DNA of 5,633 bases from DATBHW01 sp046704085. Lineage in GTDB: Bacteria > Chloroflexota > Ktedonobacteria > Ktedonobacterales > DATBGS01. The stretch lies in assembly GCA_046704085.1 (NCBI GenBank), contig JBJKSJ010000024.1:1-5633 (forward strand), given 5' to 3'. Shown here piece by piece: positions 3,686 through 5,633 of the stretch. The first letter of the stretch is position 1; every line of letters begins with the position of its first letter. The notes under the pieces were generated by a model that was not told where the DNA came from, ran no database searches, and was given only the letters and a program-made list of their open reading frames with translations. The position numbers were made by a program, and so were the translations under genes.

Positions 3686-5633
3686 ATGGGAGAACCCTCG
3701 CCTCTTCATGGATACCCCCCCGATCCCGGTACGGCTAGCACCGGCCCCCCCACTGCTCCTCGTTCGCTGGAGGCGCGGGCGCTGGCCCTGTTGGAACATA
3801 CGGGCAACCTCCTCTGGACGATGCCTGCCGATGCGGTCATCCGCACCCCTAATGCCAGTTGGTTAGCCTATACCGGCCAACACCCAGACCAAGCCAGTGG
3901 CAGTGGCTGGCTGGAGGCGGCCTTCCCTGGGGACCGGCAGCCGCTGATGCTGGCCATCACACACGCCGTGGCAGCGGGCACGCCTTACGAAGCCAGGTGC
4001 CGCATACGCCGGTTCGATGAGATCTATCGCACCTTCCGGGTGCAGGGGGCTCCCGTGCAAGCCGCTGATGGCACGATCAGCGAGTGGGTCGGCTGTTGTA
4101 CCGATATCACCCAGCAGCAGCAAGCCGAGGAAGCCCTCGCCCGCGAGCGGCAGGCATTTCAACAGCTGGCTGAGAATTCCCCCGATGTGATTGCGCGCTT
4201 TGATCGGCAGTTGCGCCACCACTATGTCAATCGCGGCATCACGACCGAGACCGGCCTCGCTCCTGCCGTCTTCCTGGGCAAGACCGCTGGGGAGGTGGGC
4301 GTGTCAGCCGAACTGTCCGCCAACTTGTATGGCGCCCTCCACCAGGTGCTGACCACGGGAGAGTCAACGAGTCAGGAGTTTGGCTTTCTTAGCCCGAAGG
4401 GCGAACGCAGCTATCAGGCGCGTATTGTGGCTGAGCGCAATGAAGGGGGCGAGATTGAATCGCTTCTCATGGTCATCCGTGATGTGACCGACCTCAAGCA
4501 GGCACAAGCCGCCCTGGCTCAGGCGGCCCAGGATGCGCAAGCCCGTACCAGCGAAGTGGAAGCGCTGCTGGAGGCCCTGCCCGATGGGGTGCTGGTCTAC
4601 AACCAGGAAGGGCACATTGTCCAGTCCAATCAGGCGATGCGCGCCAGCCTCGCCACCCAGGCCGACCCTGGCTATCTGGCGCTGCCCCTGGAGGAGCGCT
4701 TGCGCCGGTTGGAGATCCGCAACGCGCAGGGCGAGCTGCTGCCGCTGGACCAGACGCCCCAGATGCGGCTCTTGCGCGGAGAGAACATCCGCATGGGGGA
4801 GGCAGAGGATATCCAGATCCGCACGCTGGACGGGCGCACCATCATGTTCAGCGTGGCGGGCGCAGGACTGCGCGACCCAACGGGCGCGATCAGCCAGACG
4901 ATCATGGTCTTTCGTGATGTGACCCGGCGGCGGTTCCTCGAGCGCCAGACCCGCGAGGCGCTCCAGGCGCTCTTGCAGATGGCCGAAGTCCTGATCCAGG
5001 ACGAGCCACTGACCGACCAGACAGCATCAGAGGGACAGCCTGAGGCCGCCCATGTGGCGCACCAGCTCGCCGACCTGACCCAAGCAGTGCTGGGGTGTCA
5101 GCAGGTCAGCGTGATCGGCCTGGCTCCCGAGACGGGGCAGATGCGTCCCCTGGCCCTGGTCGGTTTTCCTCCCAATGTCGAGGCATTCTGGTTCCAGGCC
5201 GTGCCGCACTTTGCCTTGTCAGAGTACCTGGATGTGCCGCTGCTTCAGCGGCTGCAAGCCGGGGAAGTGATCACGACGGATCTTACGACGCGCCCTGCTG
5301 CTCTGGGTCTGCCCACCTTACGGTTCCAGCAGGCACTGGTTGCGCCCATGCGGCTCGGCCAGCAGACGCTCGGCATCCTGGTCCTGGATTACGGCAGCGC
5401 CAACCATCGCTATACCCCCACCGAGTACGCCCTGGCCGGAGCCGTCGCCAAACTGGCGGCGCTCGTGATCGAGCGCGAGCGGCTCTTCGGCGAGCGGGAA
5501 GCGGCCCGCGCCAGCGCCCTGGCCGAGCGCGAGGCGAACCACCAGATGGATGCCTTCCTCAGTCTGGTCAGTCATGAACTCAAACAACCACTGACTTTCA
5601 TCAGTGGGAGTCTCCAACTGGCCCAGCGCCGCA
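3686..5633 (+). CDS. Multi-PAS/GAF sensor histidine kinase, 5' part (runs off right edge)
   Basis: The frame is open from ATG 3686 through the last base, giving 649 residues and no stop. A proline-rich lead (1-25) is followed by three PAS-type modules: about 30-145 ending VGCCTDITQQQQAEEAL, about 153-272 starting AFQQLAENSPDVIARFD and ending VIRDVTDLKQAQAAL, and about 290-417 starting EALLEALPDGVLVYN and ending MVFRDVTRRR. Residues 425-600 fit a GAF domain, with ALVAPMRLGQQTLGILVLDY as its core. A coiled linker rich in E/R/A leads to the HisKA box MDAFLSLVSHELKQPLTFIS, with H630 as the predicted phosphoacceptor. The ATP-binding domain is beyond the window. No membrane segment is seen, so it is probably a cytosolic sensor of small ligands or redox state that phosphorylates an unseen response regulator. 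An in-frame ATG at 3590 would add 32 residues of poor quality. ATG 3686 is preferred because a weak AGG-type site lies eight bases upstream, within a small hairpin (3664-3678). Confidence 0.9.
   Translation, partial: MGEPSPLHGYPPDPGTASTGPPTAPRSLEARALALLEHTGNLLWTMPADAVIRTPNASWLAYTGQHPDQASGSGWLEAAFPGDRQPLMLAITHAVAAGTPYEARCRIRRFDEIYRTFRVQGAPVQAADGTISEWVGCCTDITQQQQAEEALARERQAFQQLAENSPDVIARFDRQLRHHYVNRGITTETGLAPAVFLGKTAGEVGVSAELSANLYGALHQVLTTGESTSQEFGFLSPKGERSYQARIVAERNEGGEIESLLMVIRDVTDLKQAQAALAQAAQDAQARTSEVEALLEALPDGVLVYNQEGHIVQSNQAMRASLATQADPGYLALPLEERLRRLEIRNAQGELLPLDQTPQMRLLRGENIRMGEAEDIQIRTLDGRTIMFSVAGAGLRDPTGAISQTIMVFRDVTRRRFLERQTREALQALLQMAEVLIQDEPLTDQTASEGQPEAAHVAHQLADLTQAVLGCQQVSVIGLAPETGQMRPLALVGFPPNVEAFWFQAVPHFALSEYLDVPLLQRLQAGEVITTDLTTRPAALGLPTLRFQQALVAPMRLGQQTLGILVLDYGSANHRYTPTEYALAGAVAKLAALVIERERLFGEREAARASALAEREANHQMDAFLSLVSHELKQPLTFISGSLQLAQRR

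Noticed and set aside
4364..4615. Minus-strand open frames inside the kinase (also 3863-4222, 4672-4905, 5027-5209 and 5318-5617)
   Set aside because: All are antisense to the continuous PAS/GAF/HisKA frame, which explains every base from 3686 to the end.
1..5633. CRISPR array, riboswitch or toxin-antitoxin pair
   Set aside because: No regularly spaced repeats, no recognisable aptamer, and no pair of small overlapping genes with known motifs were seen.

Overview
The window reads as high-G+C bacterial DNA from an accessory, scarred part of a chromosome. The multi-PAS/GAF sensor kinase style, with an HELKQPLT-type phosphoacceptor box, the dense transposase remnants and the methyltransferase subfamily resemble Ktedonobacteria (Chloroflexota). 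That assignment is inference from protein style, not from a marker gene.

Left part (1-512): the first 41 codons of a DnaB-type replicative helicase run leftward off the edge. They are followed by about 340 bases without a gene that are unusually rich in dyads: a 12-bp inverted repeat just ahead of the helicase ribosome-binding site, a perfect 18-bp palindrome, a cluster of TGAC half-sites and a GATAC/GTATC dyad. This ends at a 45-base copy of the 3' part of a tRNA-Thr(CGU) gene that lacks its 5' half. A tRNA 3' end without a 5' half is the usual scar (attR) of an element integrated into a tRNA gene. G+C jumps at that point: hand-counted 60-base blocks give about 42-48% on the left and 62-70% on the right. 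My reading is that 1 to about 470 is the end of an integrated plasmid- or phage-like element and that the host chromosome resumes at about 513. No integrase lies in the window.

Middle part (513-1777): a graveyard of broken genes on the + strand. In order these are the C-terminal end of a DDE transposase, a class I SAM-dependent methyltransferase broken by a nonsense codon, two frameshifts and an internal deletion, and a strongly coding-like C-terminal fragment of unknown or Y-polymerase-like origin whose stop overlaps the next gene's stop.

Amidohydrolase unit (1774-3095, minus strand): a small protein of unknown function, then a complete 332-residue metal-dependent amidohydrolase/decarboxylase of the ACMSD-like family, 20 bases apart and probably co-transcribed. 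The small gene appears to change reading frame twice in its middle. A 13-base palindrome upstream could be its operator.

Right part (3204-5633): an IS5-type transposase remnant and an apparently non-coding stretch with short repeats come first. The 5' 649 codons of a PAS-PAS-PAS-GAF-HisKA sensor histidine kinase follow and run off the right edge. The kinase frame has no stop in the window. The kinase and the amidohydrolase unit are divergent and separated by the IS remnant, so a functional link is not indicated.
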